The notes under the pieces were generated by a model that was not told the DNA's origin, ran no database searches, and was given only the letters and a program-made list of their open reading frames with translations. Shown here in pieces: positions 35,009 to 44,055 of a stretch of 64,000 nucleotides of DNA; positions within the stretch are counted from its first letter, which is position 1, and every line of letters begins with the position of its first letter. Source of the DNA: Bacteroidaceae bacterium (GTDB taxonomy: Bacteria > Bacteroidota > Bacteroidia > Bacteroidales > Bacteroidaceae); the NCBI GenBank assembly GCA_017619585.1, contig JAFZSA010000023.1, forward strand, positions 62,001 through 126,000, read 5' to 3'. The translations under genes and the position numbers were made by a program.

Positions 35009-36468
35009 TATTTCTCTTCGGGAATATTCTTAAGAATTGCCAACAACCAATCCCATACAATCTGAACAGTTGGTATTAACAGTTTCTCGTCTGGACTATG
35101 AACACCACGCATGGTAGGTCCAACGCTAATCATATCCATGCCAGGATATTTCTCGCTGAAGAGTCCGCACTCAAGACCAGCATGGATACCCAATACCAGA
35201 GGCTCCTTGTTCATCAGTTTGCGATATTGGTCAACAGCTATACGCAAAATCTCGCTCTTGGGATTCATCTTCCATCCGGGATAGCCCTCGCCTATATCTA
35301 CCTTGGCACCGGCCAATTCAAATACAGCAGCTATGGTGTTGGCCATATTGACACGTGCACTATAAATGCTGCTTCGCTGAGAACTGATAACCTCAATAAC
35401 ATTCTTCTCGGGTTTCATGTGAATGCTTGCCAGGTTGCTACTGGTTTCAACCAGGTCAATATCCTGACATATAGCAAATACACCATTGTCAACAGCCTGC
35501 AAAGCTGTAATGAACTTAGTGCTGGATTCTTTATCAATAGCCTGTGAGGCCGCATCCTCGGAAGAAAGAAGGAACTCCATGCTCTTTTCTGTCACGCTGT
35601 ATTCCTCCTCAACATCAGCAGCATAGAGATTCCAGTCGACACGTATCTGCTCCTTGTCCTTCATAGGAATAGCACAAAGGCAGGATGCTTCACGCGGAAT
35701 AGCATTATGCAAACCACCAGCCTGGATATCAATCAGGCGAAGGTCGTATTTCTTCTGACTAAGATAAAGGAAACGAGCCAGCAACTTATTGGCATTGGCA
35801 CGACTCTTGATAATATCGTCACCGCTATGACCGCCCGTCAATCCTTTAATACAGAGAGAGAAAGTAAAGAAGTTCTGAGGTAAGGCTTCAAGTTGGAAAG
35901 GCATCTCGACAAGCGTGCGGCACCCACCGGCACAAGAGACAAAGATCTGACCTTCATCCTCGCTGTCGAGGTTAACCATCAAACGGCCCTTCATAAAATC
36001 ATTTCCCATACCAAAGGCACCGGTAAGACCAGTTTCCTCATCACGAGTAAAAACACACTCCAAAGGACCATGTTCAATATCAGTACTTTCAAGAAGTGCC
36101 ATCTGCATGGCAACGCCAATACCGTCATCAGCACCTAAAGTTGTACCTTTAGCCTTAAGCCATTCACCATCAACGTATGTCTGAATAGCATCCTTGTTAA
36201 AGTCGAAATCAACATCCTTATTCTTCTCACATACCATATCCATGTGACTCTGAAGAATCAGAATCCTACGATTCTCCATTCCTGGAGTTGCAGGCTTGCG
36301 TATTATAACATTACCGACTTCGTCGCAATCAGTCTCTAAACCAAGTTTTTTACCAAAGTCAATCAAGAAAGAAATCATCTGCTCCTCTTTTTTTGAAGGT
36401 CTAGGAACAGTATTGACTTTTGCAAAACAATCAAACACACGCTTAGGTTTTAACTCAATTTCAGTCAT
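35008..36468 (-). CDS. pepD: Aminoacyl-histidine dipeptidase (PepD, M20)
   Basis: A 486-aa cytosolic Zn/Co metallopeptidase that cleaves Xaa-His and related dipeptides. Metal ligands are visible in ILQSHMDMVCEK (His) and GADDGIG (bridging Asp). The catalytic EE lies in FTRDEETGLTGAF, with a further ligand in MVNLDSED. GVHSPDEKL and the C-terminal His region complete the site. It heads a coupled run with the beta-helix and rlmH genes, from the -7 box at 36511-36518. Confidence 0.94.
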   Translation of the reverse strand: MTEIELKPKRVFDCFAKVNTVPRPSKKEEQMISFLIDFGKKLGLETDCDEVGNVIIRKPATPGMENRRILILQSHMDMVCEKNKDVDFDFNKDAIQTYVDGEWLKAKGTTLGADDGIGVAMQMALLESTDIEHGPLECVFTRDEETGLTGAFGMGNDFMKGRLMVNLDSEDEGQIFVSCAGGCRTLVEMPFQLEALPQNFFTFSLCIKGLTGGHSGDDIIKSRANANKLLARFLYLSQKKYDLRLIDIQAGGLHNAIPREASCLCAIPMKDKEQIRVDWNLYAADVEEEYSVTEKSMEFLLSSEDAASQAIDKESSTKFITALQAVDNGVFAICQDIDLVETSSNLASIHMKPEKNVIEVISSQRSSIYSARVNMANTIAAVFELAGAKVDIGEGYPGWKMNPKSEILRIAVDQYRKLMNKEPLVLGIHAGLECGLFSEKYPGMDMISVGPTMRGVHSPDEKLLIPTVQIVWDWLLAILKNIPEEK

Positions 36469-36472
36469 AATA

Positions 36473-36504
36473 TTTGGTTTATTTTATCATTTTCTGTATC
36501 TTTG
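36473..36504 (+). promoter_or_regulatory. Promoter of the small membrane protein and OmpH-like genes
   Basis: TTTG (-33) at 36473-36476, a 20-nt spacer, and TATCTTTG (-7) at 36497-36504. The ATG follows at 36526. Confidence 0.75.
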
Positions 36505-36510
36505 CAGTTG

Positions 36511-36518
36511 CAAATATA
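36511..36518 (-). promoter_or_regulatory. -7 box of the pepD promoter, facing the plus-strand promoter
   Basis: TATATTTG on the minus strand. It forms an almost symmetric unit with the plus-strand -7 box, so both start sites fall in the same few bases between them. Confidence 0.6.
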
Positions 36519-36525
36519 GTAAAAT

Positions 36526-36735
36526 ATGTTGAAAGTAGCATTATTAACCGTAGGAATTGTTGCTATATCAATAACACTTTTATGTGTTAAATTGATTGTA
36601 CAGCCAAATGGGAAGTTTGCAAGTTCGCATATTAGCGACAACAAGGAAATGCGGAAACGTGGAATCCATTGCGTTCAAAGCATGGATAAGATGATGAGAA
36701 AAGAAAATCCAAACAAAGTAAAAGAAAGAATATAA
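36526..36735 (+). CDS. Conserved small membrane protein
   Basis: A 69-aa protein with one N-terminal membrane helix (MLKVALLTVGIVAISITLLCVKLIV) and a conserved-looking polar tail, FASSHISDNKEMRKRGIHCVQSMDKMMRKEN. A small protein with the NKxMRKxGIxC pattern occurs widely in Bacteroidetes, to my recollection as a hypothetical. The gene has a strong promoter and short leader and precedes an OmpH-like gene by 15 nt. Function unknown. Confidence 0.75.
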   Translation: MLKVALLTVGIVAISITLLCVKLIVQPNGKFASSHISDNKEMRKRGIHCVQSMDKMMRKENPNKVKERI

Positions 36736-36756
36736 ACAATAATTAAGATAATGTAT

Positions 36757-37386
36757 ATGAAAAAGTATTTGCTTGGCATCGGACTGATGTCTTTAGGAAT
36801 GACAATATCAAGCTGCAACAAAGCTGTAGACGAAGAAACTGAAACAACAGAAACAGAAACAACCCAGTCAGTAGGTGTCAAGATTGCATACGTAGAGTTA
36901 GATACACTAATGAACCAGTATCAGCTCTATAAAGATTACAGCGAAGTACTTACACATAAAGGCAACAACATTCAGAATACACTAGCCAAGAAACAGCGTG
37001 CTTTGGAGAGCCATGCTGCTGCTGTACAAAAGAAATACGAGAGTAATGGATTCACTACCCGTGATGAACTGGAACGTGCTCAGGCAGGAATCCAGAGAGA
37101 GCAGCAAGAACTGGCCCAGTTGGCTGACCGTTTGAATAACGAGTTTAACGAAGAGCAGGCTCGCATCAACGCCGAAGCAAAAGACAGTATACAGTCTTTC
37201 CTGAAGCGATATAATAAGACTAAGAAATACGACTATGTCATGGTAAAAGCAGGAGACAATCTTCTGATTGCAAATCCAAAATATGACATTACCCAGGACA
37301 TTATAAAGGGGCTTAATAAGCGATACAAGCGAAGTGCAGAGGTAGACCAGCAAATCAAGGCAAAAACAGAGGCTGAAAAAGAATAA
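36757..37386 (+). CDS. OmpH/Skp-family chaperone lipoprotein
   Basis: From the ATG at 36757 the protein is 209 aa, with lipobox TISSC (Cys20) and a Glu/Thr-rich linker (DEETETTETETTQ). An OmpH/Skp-like core follows: KIAYVELDTLMNQYQLYKDYSE, then a long coiled coil rich in Gln, Glu and Ala (about 75-150), and the beta strands YDYVMVKAGDNLLIANPKYDIT. Skp-type proteins hold unfolded outer-membrane proteins in the periplasm; the lipid anchor is a variation. An ATG at 36751 is also possible. Confidence 0.85.
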   Translation: MKKYLLGIGLMSLGMTISSCNKAVDEETETTETETTQSVGVKIAYVELDTLMNQYQLYKDYSEVLTHKGNNIQNTLAKKQRALESHAAAVQKKYESNGFTTRDELERAQAGIQREQQELAQLADRLNNEFNEEQARINAEAKDSIQSFLKRYNKTKKYDYVMVKAGDNLLIANPKYDITQDIIKGLNKRYKRSAEVDQQIKAKTEAEKE

Positions 37387-37425
37387 GGTATTATATCTTA
37401 ACCTGTAAGTATTTCCTCTTTTCTC

Positions 37426-37456
37426 TTGGAAAACAAGAAAAAAAGCAATACTTTTG
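37426..37456 (+). promoter_or_regulatory. Promoter directly abutting the HU-SPOR start codon
   Basis: TTG (-33) at 37426-37428, a 20-nt spacer and TACTTTTG (-7) at 37449-37456. The GTG start begins at 37461, so transcription should start at or within a few bases of the start codon. Confidence 0.75.
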
Positions 37457-37460
37457 CAAC

Positions 37461-38459
37461 GTGATTAATCTATCAAGGCATATAGAATATCAATTGTTGT
37501 ATCATGATATTGTTGTGATACCGCAATTAGGTACGCTAAAAGCAACATACGTACCAAGCAAATGGATAGAGGAAGAAGAGATTCTTCTGCCTCCTTATAG
37601 GGCTTTGTCATTCACGCAAGAAGTGAATGATAAGGATACCCGTTTCATAGAAACAATATCTGCAAGCTATCAAATCTCAACAGAAGAAGCCTATATTGTT
37701 ACACTGGAATTTACAGAAAACATACAACAGGAATTATCTGAATACGGCAGTTACGAGCTAGGCAGTATTGGCGAATTTGTTTTGGATGAAGCCACAGGAA
37801 AGATTCGATTTATCCCCTGTCAGGCTGGCGCAGCATCTCCATGGCTCTACGGATTAGACGCCATACACGTCCACCCTTCTAAGGAGAACATTTTAACTAT
37901 CAGCCGGCAGAAAGACAAAAACAAATCTGATAAGGATGCAAGAAAAATAACCATCAGTATTAACAAGCGAATGCTGCATTACGTTACTACAGTGGCAGCC
38001 TCAATAATCTTATTCTTTGCCTTCAGTACACCTGTTTCCGAAAACTGTTCGAATCAGAATCCAGAGATGCACTCTGAAATATTCCTGCCCTCCGCTCCTA
38101 TTTCAAAAACTCAGCCCAAAACCAGCAAGGTCGAGGTAAAGGAAGAGAAAAAAACAACTGCTGATAAGAATATGGATTCTGAAGTGATTCTTGACGAAAT
38201 AATAACTGAGCAAGAGCAGAAAGAAATTGCACATCTATCATTCTCTGTCGTACTATGTTGCGGAGTGCCAGTCCAAAATGCTGAAGCTTACTGTCAGAAT
38301 CTAAACGAGCGAGGAATTAAGGCCATTGTCGATAAATCTGGAAAATTCATCAGAGTTTTAATACCAGGTTTTACATCTAGAGAAGACGCTTTGACAGAGG
38401 TTCATACTTTACGTAGCATAAGTAAAGAGTTCTCCAATGCTTGGATAATGGAGAAATAA
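37461..38459 (+). CDS. HU-CCDC81 and SPOR domain membrane protein
   Basis: A 332-aa protein. Residues 1-150 match the two Bacteroidetes HU-CCDC81-type domains (INLSRHIEYQLLYHDIVVIPQLGTL; then GSYELGSIGEFVLDEATGKIRFIP). A single membrane helix (about 177-195) and a Lys/Glu-rich linker follow. The C-terminal SPOR domain (about 262-332: SVVLCCGVPVQNAEAYCQNLNERGI...GFTSREDALTEV) binds denuded septal glycan in known SPOR proteins. The start is GTG at 37461; it is supported by the conserved N-terminus and implies a leaderless mRNA. A link to division or nucleoid organisation is inference. Confidence 0.85.
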   Translation: MINLSRHIEYQLLYHDIVVIPQLGTLKATYVPSKWIEEEEILLPPYRALSFTQEVNDKDTRFIETISASYQISTEEAYIVTLEFTENIQQELSEYGSYELGSIGEFVLDEATGKIRFIPCQAGAASPWLYGLDAIHVHPSKENILTISRQKDKNKSDKDARKITISINKRMLHYVTTVAASIILFFAFSTPVSENCSNQNPEMHSEIFLPSAPISKTQPKTSKVEVKEEKKTTADKNMDSEVILDEIITEQEQKEIAHLSFSVVLCCGVPVQNAEAYCQNLNERGIKAIVDKSGKFIRVLIPGFTSREDALTEVHTLRSISKEFSNAWIMEK

Positions 38460-38481
38460 TAAACTCAAGAATCCATAACGA

Positions 38482-39015
38482 ATGAAAAGAGTACGTTGCC
38501 CCAAGTGCGACAATTACATCACCTTTGATGAGAAACAATACGAGGACGGACAGCAATTGGTGTTTGTGTGTCCGGAATGTAGTCGTCAGTTTGGAATACG
38601 TCTTGGTACCAGCAAGGTCAAGGAAACAAGAAAAAACGAAAATCTTGACGAGCAGGAACACAGCCAAGAGCTAGGAAGTATAGTCGTAGTGGAAAACGTT
38701 TTCCATTACAAACAGATTATACCTCTAGAAATGGGAGATAACGTATTCGGCAGATATGTTAAAGGCTCAAATATAAATAAGCCTATAGAAACCGTTGATC
38801 CCAGTATAGACACAAAACATTGTATTATTAGAGTTCAACGAAACAAAAAGGGTGAACTACAGTATATTCTACGTGATGCGCCAAGCAATACAGGCACTTT
38901 CTATATGAATGAAATTCTACGTGATCAAGATCGTATATATCTAGAAGATGCATCTATAATCACCATTGGTGCCACAACACTCATACTACGGAAAGCAAAT
39001 TCAGAAGAACAATAA
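38482..39015 (+). CDS. Zinc-ribbon FHA-domain protein
   Basis: A 177-aa protein. A four-cysteine zinc ribbon opens it (CPKCDNYITFDEK...VCPEC). An FHA domain spans about 75-170: IPLEMGDNVFGRYVKG, DPSIDTKHCIIRV with the His of the SxxH-like motif, SNTGTFYMNE and the closing GATTLILRK. FHA domains bind phosphothreonine peptides. No kinase is in the window. It lies 22 nt after the HU-SPOR gene and 27 nt before the HAD gene. Confidence 0.85.
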   Translation: MKRVRCPKCDNYITFDEKQYEDGQQLVFVCPECSRQFGIRLGTSKVKETRKNENLDEQEHSQELGSIVVVENVFHYKQIIPLEMGDNVFGRYVKGSNINKPIETVDPSIDTKHCIIRVQRNKKGELQYILRDAPSNTGTFYMNEILRDQDRIYLEDASIITIGATTLILRKANSEEQ

Positions 39016-39042
39016 TAAAACAACATATCCCCTAATAATATA

Positions 39043-39849
39043 ATGTATAAAATTCTTGCACTCGACTTAGACGGAACACTTACCAATAGCAAGAAAGAGA
39101 TAACACCTCACACTTTAGAAGTACTAATACAGGCTCAGCAAAAAGGATTACGTCTTGTACTTGCCAGCGGAAGACCCACTGCTGGCATTAGGCCTTTGGC
39201 AGAACAACTACATCTGAAAGATTATGGCGGCTATATATTAGCCTTTAACGGAGGGTTAATCATTGATTGCGCAACAGGGGAAATAATATACCAGAATGTT
39301 CTTGAAACATCTGTTTACAAACACCTGTACGAAGTTGGGAACACAGACGACTTCAAGATACTTAGCTATCTGGATGATTATATAGCATGCGAGGACATCG
39401 ATAATGAGTATGTACGCTACGAAGCAAAGCTCAATAAGATGAAGTTGAAGAAGCTGAACAGCTTCCTTGACGAAATCAATTTCCCCGAACCCAAGTGCCT
39501 GATTGTTGGAAACGAAAAGAAACTGGCAATTCTAGAGAAGGAACTGAGTGAATACTACGAGGGGAAAATGAGTATTTACCGTAGTGAACCATTCTTTCTG
39601 GAAGTTCTCCCTTTAGGTATAGACAAAGCTAAACGATTAGAGTTCTTACTGAATCATCTTGGCCTTAAAAGAGAAGAACTTATGGCTTGCGGGGACGGAT
39701 TTAACGATTTGAGCATGATAGAATACGCAGGTCTTGGCGTTGCAATGTCCAATGCCCAGCATGTAGTAAAAGAAGCTGCAGACTACGTTACATTAAGTAA
39801 CGAGGAAGACGGAGTAGCAGCAGCAGTAAAGAAGTTTATAGGACTGTAA
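39043..39849 (+). CDS. Cof-type HAD-IIB family hydrolase
   Basis: A 268-aa phosphatase of the haloacid dehalogenase superfamily with a type IIB cap. Motif I is LDLDGTLTN (Asp8 nucleophile, Asp10 acid/base), motif II LASGRP, Lys in KAKRLEF (motif III) and motif IV GDGFNDLSMIEYAGLGVAMSNA. Substrates are typically sugar phosphates or cofactors such as flavin or PLP precursors; specificity is not readable. It ends exactly where the opposing YigZ-type gene ends. Confidence 0.93.
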   Translation: MYKILALDLDGTLTNSKKEITPHTLEVLIQAQQKGLRLVLASGRPTAGIRPLAEQLHLKDYGGYILAFNGGLIIDCATGEIIYQNVLETSVYKHLYEVGNTDDFKILSYLDDYIACEDIDNEYVRYEAKLNKMKLKKLNSFLDEINFPEPKCLIVGNEKKLAILEKELSEYYEGKMSIYRSEPFFLEVLPLGIDKAKRLEFLLNHLGLKREELMACGDGFNDLSMIEYAGLGVAMSNAQHVVKEAADYVTLSNEEDGVAAAVKKFIGL

Positions 39850-40437
39850 TTAAAAAGGAGAAAGCGCCTTCTTGATTTTCTCCTGCAATTCCTGTATTTT
39901 TCCTTTTCTGATAGAAAGAGTCATACAGCAATCCATATCATATGACTGACTAACAATACGGGCATCAAGATCACGAGCGACCTTCATCACACTATTCATC
40001 AGTGGGTATTCAAAATTGAAGGTAAACTCCTCGTCAACAGTACGTGTTTCTATTTCTGCATTAGCGATAGCTTCAGCAGCAGCAGTTTTATATGCTATAA
40101 TCAAACCGCTTGTTCCCAACTTAACTCCGCCAAAATAGCGAACAACAAGGATTATGATATCAGTCAGTTCGTTGCTATTGATTTGCCCGAGAATAGGCTT
40201 ACCTGCTGTTCCGCTGGGTTCTCCGTTATCATTACTTCTGAATGTCTCATGCTCAGCCCCCAACATATAAGCCCAACAGACATGTCGTGCATCATAGTAT
40301 TTCTTCTGGTATTGCTCTACCAAGGCCATAGCCTCTTCTACAGTAGTAACATGATGAGCAAAAGCGATGAACTTACTCCTGAGTTCGGAATAAGTCCCTT
40401 CGCTTTTATCTTTTATAGTTTTGAATTCGTCAATCAT
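39850..40437 (-). CDS. YigZ/IMPACT family protein
   Basis: A 195-aa protein of the UPF0029 (Impact/YigZ) family. Segments: SKFIAFAHHVTTVEEAMALVEQY, ARHVCWAYMLG, SNDNGEPSGTAGKPIL and VVRYFGGVKLGTSGLI, then a ferredoxin-like C-terminal domain (EFTFNFEYPLMNSVMKV). Biochemical role is unclear; eukaryotic IMPACT modulates Gcn2. Its start overlaps the DUF1015 gene by four bases, so it is the last gene of the serC-led run. Confidence 0.92.
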   Translation of the reverse strand: MIDEFKTIKDKSEGTYSELRSKFIAFAHHVTTVEEAMALVEQYQKKYYDARHVCWAYMLGAEHETFRSNDNGEPSGTAGKPILGQINSNELTDIIILVVRYFGGVKLGTSGLIIAYKTAAAEAIANAEIETRTVDEEFTFNFEYPLMNSVMKVARDLDARIVSQSYDMDCCMTLSIRKGKIQELQEKIKKALSPF

Positions 40438-41681
40438 GAAAGTTTGTGAACAACCAAACCGCTACGCAATTTTGGCTCAAACCAAGTAGCCTTGGGAGGC
40501 ATGATATTTCCGCTATCGGCAATATTCATGATTTGCTGCATGGAAACAGGGAAAAGAGCTAAAGCCATTTTCATCTCGCCTGAATCAACACGACGTTTCA
40601 GTTCTTCCAAACCGCGCAAGCCACCCACGAAATCAATACGCTTGTCACTTCTCAAATCTTTAATTCCGAGCAACTTGTCAAGAATTAAATCACTACTGAT
40701 ACTAACATCCAAACTGCCAATAGGATCTGCCTCATTGCAAAGTCCATCTTTCAGATCCAGACTATACCATTTGCCGCCAAGATATAGGCTGAACTCATGC
40801 AGGTGCTTTGCCCTATAAGGTTCTGCGCCTTGGCATGAAACGACAAAGTTGGTGGAGAGAGCTGATAGGAATTCCTCTTCAGTCATACCATTAAGATCCT
40901 TAACAACCCTATTGTAATCCAGTATAGTCAACTGACTGGCAGGGAAACATACAGCCATGAAGTAATTGTATTCTTCATTGCCCTTGTGATTCGGATTGTT
41001 TTTAGCTTTCTCTGCACCAACAAGGGCAGCAGCAGCACTACGATGATGGCCGTCAGCAATATACAGATAAGGAATCTTTGCAAAAGTATCTGTAATAGTT
41101 GCGATATCAGTAGCATCATTTATCAGCCAGAATTGATGACGGAAACCATCAACAGGTGCAATGAAGTCATACTCTGGCTCACATTTAGTAACACGCTCAA
41201 TCAACGAATCAAGAGTTACGTTATCAGGATAAGCAAAGAAAACGGGCTCAAGGTTTGCATCGTTAACGCGTACGTGACGCATACGATCCTCTTCCTTATC
41301 ACGACGAGTCAACTCATGCTTCTTGATAACGCCGTTCATATAGTCCTCAACAGCTGCAGCAACAACCAAGCCGTACTGTGTCTTGCCATTCATTGTCTGC
41401 GCATAAACATAATACATCTCCTGCTCATCCTGTACAAGCCATCCCTCCTTCTGGAACTTGGCAAAATTCTCAGCTGCACGTGCATATACACGCTCATCAT
41501 ATTCACTGGTTCCAACAGGGAAGTCTATCTCAGGCTTAATGATATGATAGAGGGATTTCTCATTATTTCCAGCCTCCTGACGAGCTTCTTCAGAATCAAG
41601 CACATCATAGGGACGACTCTCTACCTGTTCTACAAGATTTTTGGGAGGACGAAGTCCTTTAAATGGTTTTATAGTTGCCAT
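40434..41681 (-). CDS. DUF1015 family protein
   Basis: A 415-aa cytosolic protein with the family signatures IKPFKGLRPP, SRPYDVLDSEEAR, SLYHIIKPEID and YIADGHHRSAAA. The last, a His-rich motif, suggests a nucleotide or metal site. No enzymatic role is firmly known to me. It overlaps serA by one base, and its position in a serC-serA run hints at a link with serine metabolism. Confidence 0.9.
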   Translation of the reverse strand: MATIKPFKGLRPPKNLVEQVESRPYDVLDSEEARQEAGNNEKSLYHIIKPEIDFPVGTSEYDERVYARAAENFAKFQKEGWLVQDEQEMYYVYAQTMNGKTQYGLVVAAAVEDYMNGVIKKHELTRRDKEEDRMRHVRVNDANLEPVFFAYPDNVTLDSLIERVTKCEPEYDFIAPVDGFRHQFWLINDATDIATITDTFAKIPYLYIADGHHRSAAAALVGAEKAKNNPNHKGNEEYNYFMAVCFPASQLTILDYNRVVKDLNGMTEEEFLSALSTNFVVSCQGAEPYRAKHLHEFSLYLGGKWYSLDLKDGLCNEADPIGSLDVSISSDLILDKLLGIKDLRSDKRIDFVGGLRGLEELKRRVDSGEMKMALALFPVSMQQIMNIADSGNIMPPKATWFEPKLRSGLVVHKLS

Positions 41682-42604
41682 TACTTGTTAACTTGAAATT
41701 TGGTGATACCGTCACGTAAGAAACCTACAATTTGATTGGCTGCAGCAATACCAGCATTTACATTAGCCTCAGCTGTCTGAGCGCCCATCTTCTTGGGAGT
41801 TGCAAAGTAACGTCCGGCAAACTTCTCAGAGAATACAGCATCAGCATCAGGCTTAATATCAGTCAGATACTTCAGATCTGTTCGCTCTTCCATTAGTTTA
41901 ATCAGACCGTCCTCGTCAATAACCTCCTTGCGAGCAGTATTAACCAGAATGCCGCCCTTCTTCAATTTGCCAACCAAAGCATAATTGATACTCTGCTTGG
42001 TCTCGGGAGTTGCAGGAATGTGCAGAGAAACAATGTCACATGTCTCAAATAGTTCATCCTGACTCTTTGCAGCCTTAACACCTGCAGCCTCGATAGCTTC
42101 TGCAGGACAGAAGGCATCATAGGCAACAACTTCCATTCCAAAGCCCTTAGCCACACGAGCGACATTACGTCCCACATTACCAAAGGCTAGGATTCCCAAC
42201 TTCTTGCCTAGCAATTCTGTACCACTGGTTCCGTTGAAGAAATTACGGACTCCATATACAAGAAGACCGAACACAAGTTCAGCAACGCTATTGGCATTCT
42301 GACCAGGAGTGTTCATTGCTACAACATTATGAGCAGTAGCAGCTGCAAGGTCGATATTGTCATATCCGGCACCGGCACGGACAACAATCTTCAGATTCTT
42401 TGCTGCATCCAACACCTCTGCATCAACCTTATCTGAACGAATTATCAAAGCATCAACATCACCTACAGCATCCAGAAGTTGCTTCTTCTCAGTATACTTT
42501 TCTAATAATGCCAACTCATATCCAGCTGCATCAGTAACTGCCTTAATGCCATCTACAGCAACCTTGCTGAATGGCTTCTCTGTTGCAATAAGAACTTTTG
42601 CCAT
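41681..42604 (-). CDS. serA: D-3-phosphoglycerate dehydrogenase, short form
   Basis: A 307-aa NAD-dependent D-2-hydroxyacid dehydrogenase catalysing the first step of serine synthesis. The NAD-binding motif LGILAFGNVGRNVARV and the ARKEVIDEDGL segment are present, with the catalytic Arg in RAGAGYDN. It ends after the catalytic domain, with no ACT or intervening domain, so serine feedback by the usual ACT mechanism is not expected. It follows serC by 13 nt. Confidence 0.92.
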   Translation of the reverse strand: MAKVLIATEKPFSKVAVDGIKAVTDAAGYELALLEKYTEKKQLLDAVGDVDALIIRSDKVDAEVLDAAKNLKIVVRAGAGYDNIDLAAATAHNVVAMNTPGQNANSVAELVFGLLVYGVRNFFNGTSGTELLGKKLGILAFGNVGRNVARVAKGFGMEVVAYDAFCPAEAIEAAGVKAAKSQDELFETCDIVSLHIPATPETKQSINYALVGKLKKGGILVNTARKEVIDEDGLIKLMEERTDLKYLTDIKPDADAVFSEKFAGRYFATPKKMGAQTAEANVNAGIAAANQIVGFLRDGITKFQVNK

Positions 42605-42617
42605 AGTAGTAAAAGTA

Positions 42618-43685
42618 TTAATGTTTAGCTTCGAATTCCTTCATACAAGCAACCAAGGCTTGACAACCCTCAATAGACATGGCATTATAACAGCTAGCGC
42701 GGAAACCACCAACATCACGATGTCCCTTTACACCAACCATACCCTTCTCTGTTGCGAAGGCCATGAACTCGTCTTGTAAATCCTCATATTCAGGCTTCAA
42801 TACGAAAGTAAGGTTCATCAAAGAGCGGCTATCCTCCTCTGCTGTACCAACAAACAACTTGTTACGATCAATCTCGCCGTATACAATTTCGGCACGCTGC
42901 TGAGCCAACTTAGCCATGGCCTCTACACCACCCTGTTTCTTAATCCACTTCAGGTTCTGTAAAGCGCAATAGATGGGAACAGTTGGAGGTGTATTGAACA
43001 TACTACCCTTCTTTACATGGGTACGATAATCCAACATGGTAGGAATAGGACGACTAACCTTACCCAACAAGTCTTCCTTGACAATAACAAAAGTAACACC
43101 TGCCATAGACAAGTTCTTTTGTGCACCACCATAGATCATACCATATTTGCTAACATCTACAGGACGAGAGAAAATATCACTACTCATATCAGCAATTACA
43201 GGAATAGGTGAATCCAAATCCTTACGTAATTCAGTTCCATAGATGGTATTATTGCTAGTAATATGCAGATAATCCGCATCGGTAGGAATCTCAAAGTTTT
43301 TGGGAATATATGTAAAGTTCTTATCCTTGCTTGAAGCAACTTCTACTACCTCGCCAAACAACTTAGCTTCCTTCATAGCCTTTGTTGCCCATACGCCAGT
43401 ATTCAAATAAGCAGCTTTCTTCTCTAGAAAATTGTAAGGAATCATACAGAACTCAAGACTAGCACCGCCACCGAGGAAAATTACGCTGTAACCTTCAGGA
43501 ATATCCAACAATTCCTTAAAGAGGGCAACTGCCTCATCAACTACAGGCTGGAAATTCTTTGCACGATGGCTTGTCTCCATCAAAGATAAACCGCTGCCTT
43601 CAAACTCAAGACATGCAGCTGCTGTTGCCTCCATTACCTCACGTGGAAGAATAGATGGTCCGGCATTAAAATTGTACTTTTTCAT
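42618..43685 (-). CDS. serC: Phosphoserine aminotransferase
   Basis: The protein (355 aa) is a PLP-dependent transaminase that makes O-phosphoserine from 3-phosphohydroxypyruvate, and also serves pyridoxine synthesis. [28 protein letters not shown] is a textbook SerC N-terminus. GGGASLEF binds PLP phosphate and the Schiff-base Lys is in [12 protein letters not shown]. It heads the serC-serA-DUF1015-YigZ run. Confidence 0.97.
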   Translation of the reverse strand: MKKYNFNAGPSILPREVMEATAAACLEFEGSGLSLMETSHRAKNFQPVVDEAVALFKELLDIPEGYSVIFLGGGASLEFCMIPYNFLEKKAAYLNTGVWATKAMKEAKLFGEVVEVASSKDKNFTYIPKNFEIPTDADYLHITSNNTIYGTELRKDLDSPIPVIADMSSDIFSRPVDVSKYGMIYGGAQKNLSMAGVTFVIVKEDLLGKVSRPIPTMLDYRTHVKKGSMFNTPPTVPIYCALQNLKWIKKQGGVEAMAKLAQQRAEIVYGEIDRNKLFVGTAEEDSRSLMNLTFVLKPEYEDLQDEFMAFATEKGMVGVKGHRDVGGFRASCYNAMSIEGCQALVACMKEFEAKH

Positions 43686-43747
43686 TTTGTAATTTGTAAG
43701 TTGATTTTATTGTTAATCCTTTGTCTTTGTTACAATCATTTTACATG

Positions 43748-43755
43748 CAAAAATA
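43748..43755 (-). promoter_or_regulatory. -7 box of the serC operon
   Basis: TATTTTTG on the minus strand, 62 nt upstream of the serC ATG. The leader of about 55 nt shows no obvious riboswitch or attenuator hairpin. Confidence 0.5.
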
Positions 43756-43836
43756 TACATAAATAACAATATACCTATTTATATTTTAAAGAAATTAACA
43801 AAGGGAAGTAAAAAGGAAAAAAAACAACAAAGTTTC

Positions 43837-43867
43837 TTGCACAATTGAAATTAAAGAAGTACCTTTG
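43837..43867 (+). promoter_or_regulatory. tRNA-Pro promoter
   Basis: TTG (43837-43839), 20-nt spacer, TACCTTTG (43860-43867), followed by CATCGC. The same layout is repeated before tRNA-Cys and tRNA-Ser. Confidence 0.8.
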
Positions 43868-43897
43868 CATCGCTTTTCACGAGAGCGTGGAAAGTTC

Positions 43898-43970
43898 CGG
43901 GGTGTAGCGCAGTTGGTAGCGCACCTGGTTTGGGACCAGGTGGTCGCCCGTTCGAGTCGGGTCACCCCGA
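43898..43970 (+). tRNA. tRNA-Pro (anticodon TGG)
   Basis: Acceptor CGGGGTG pairs with CACCCCG. The D arm is GCGC...GCGC. The anticodon stem CCTGG/CCAGG encloses loop TTTGGGA, with anticodon TGG at 34-36. The T arm is GCCCG-TTCGAGT-CGGGT. Discriminator A; CCA not encoded. Confidence 0.95.
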
Positions 43971-44005
43971 CAAACTTAATGAAATTCAAAAAAGATGCAG
44001 CAATA

Positions 44006-44037
44006 TTTGGTAAATTGCAATAAACATTGTACCTTTG
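44006..44037 (+). promoter_or_regulatory. tRNA-Cys promoter
   Basis: TTTG (44006-44009), 20-nt spacer, TACCTTTG (44030-44037), then CATCGC. A promoter between the two tRNA genes shows that they are separate units. Confidence 0.8.
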
Positions 44038-44055
44038 CATCGCATTTGAAAATTT

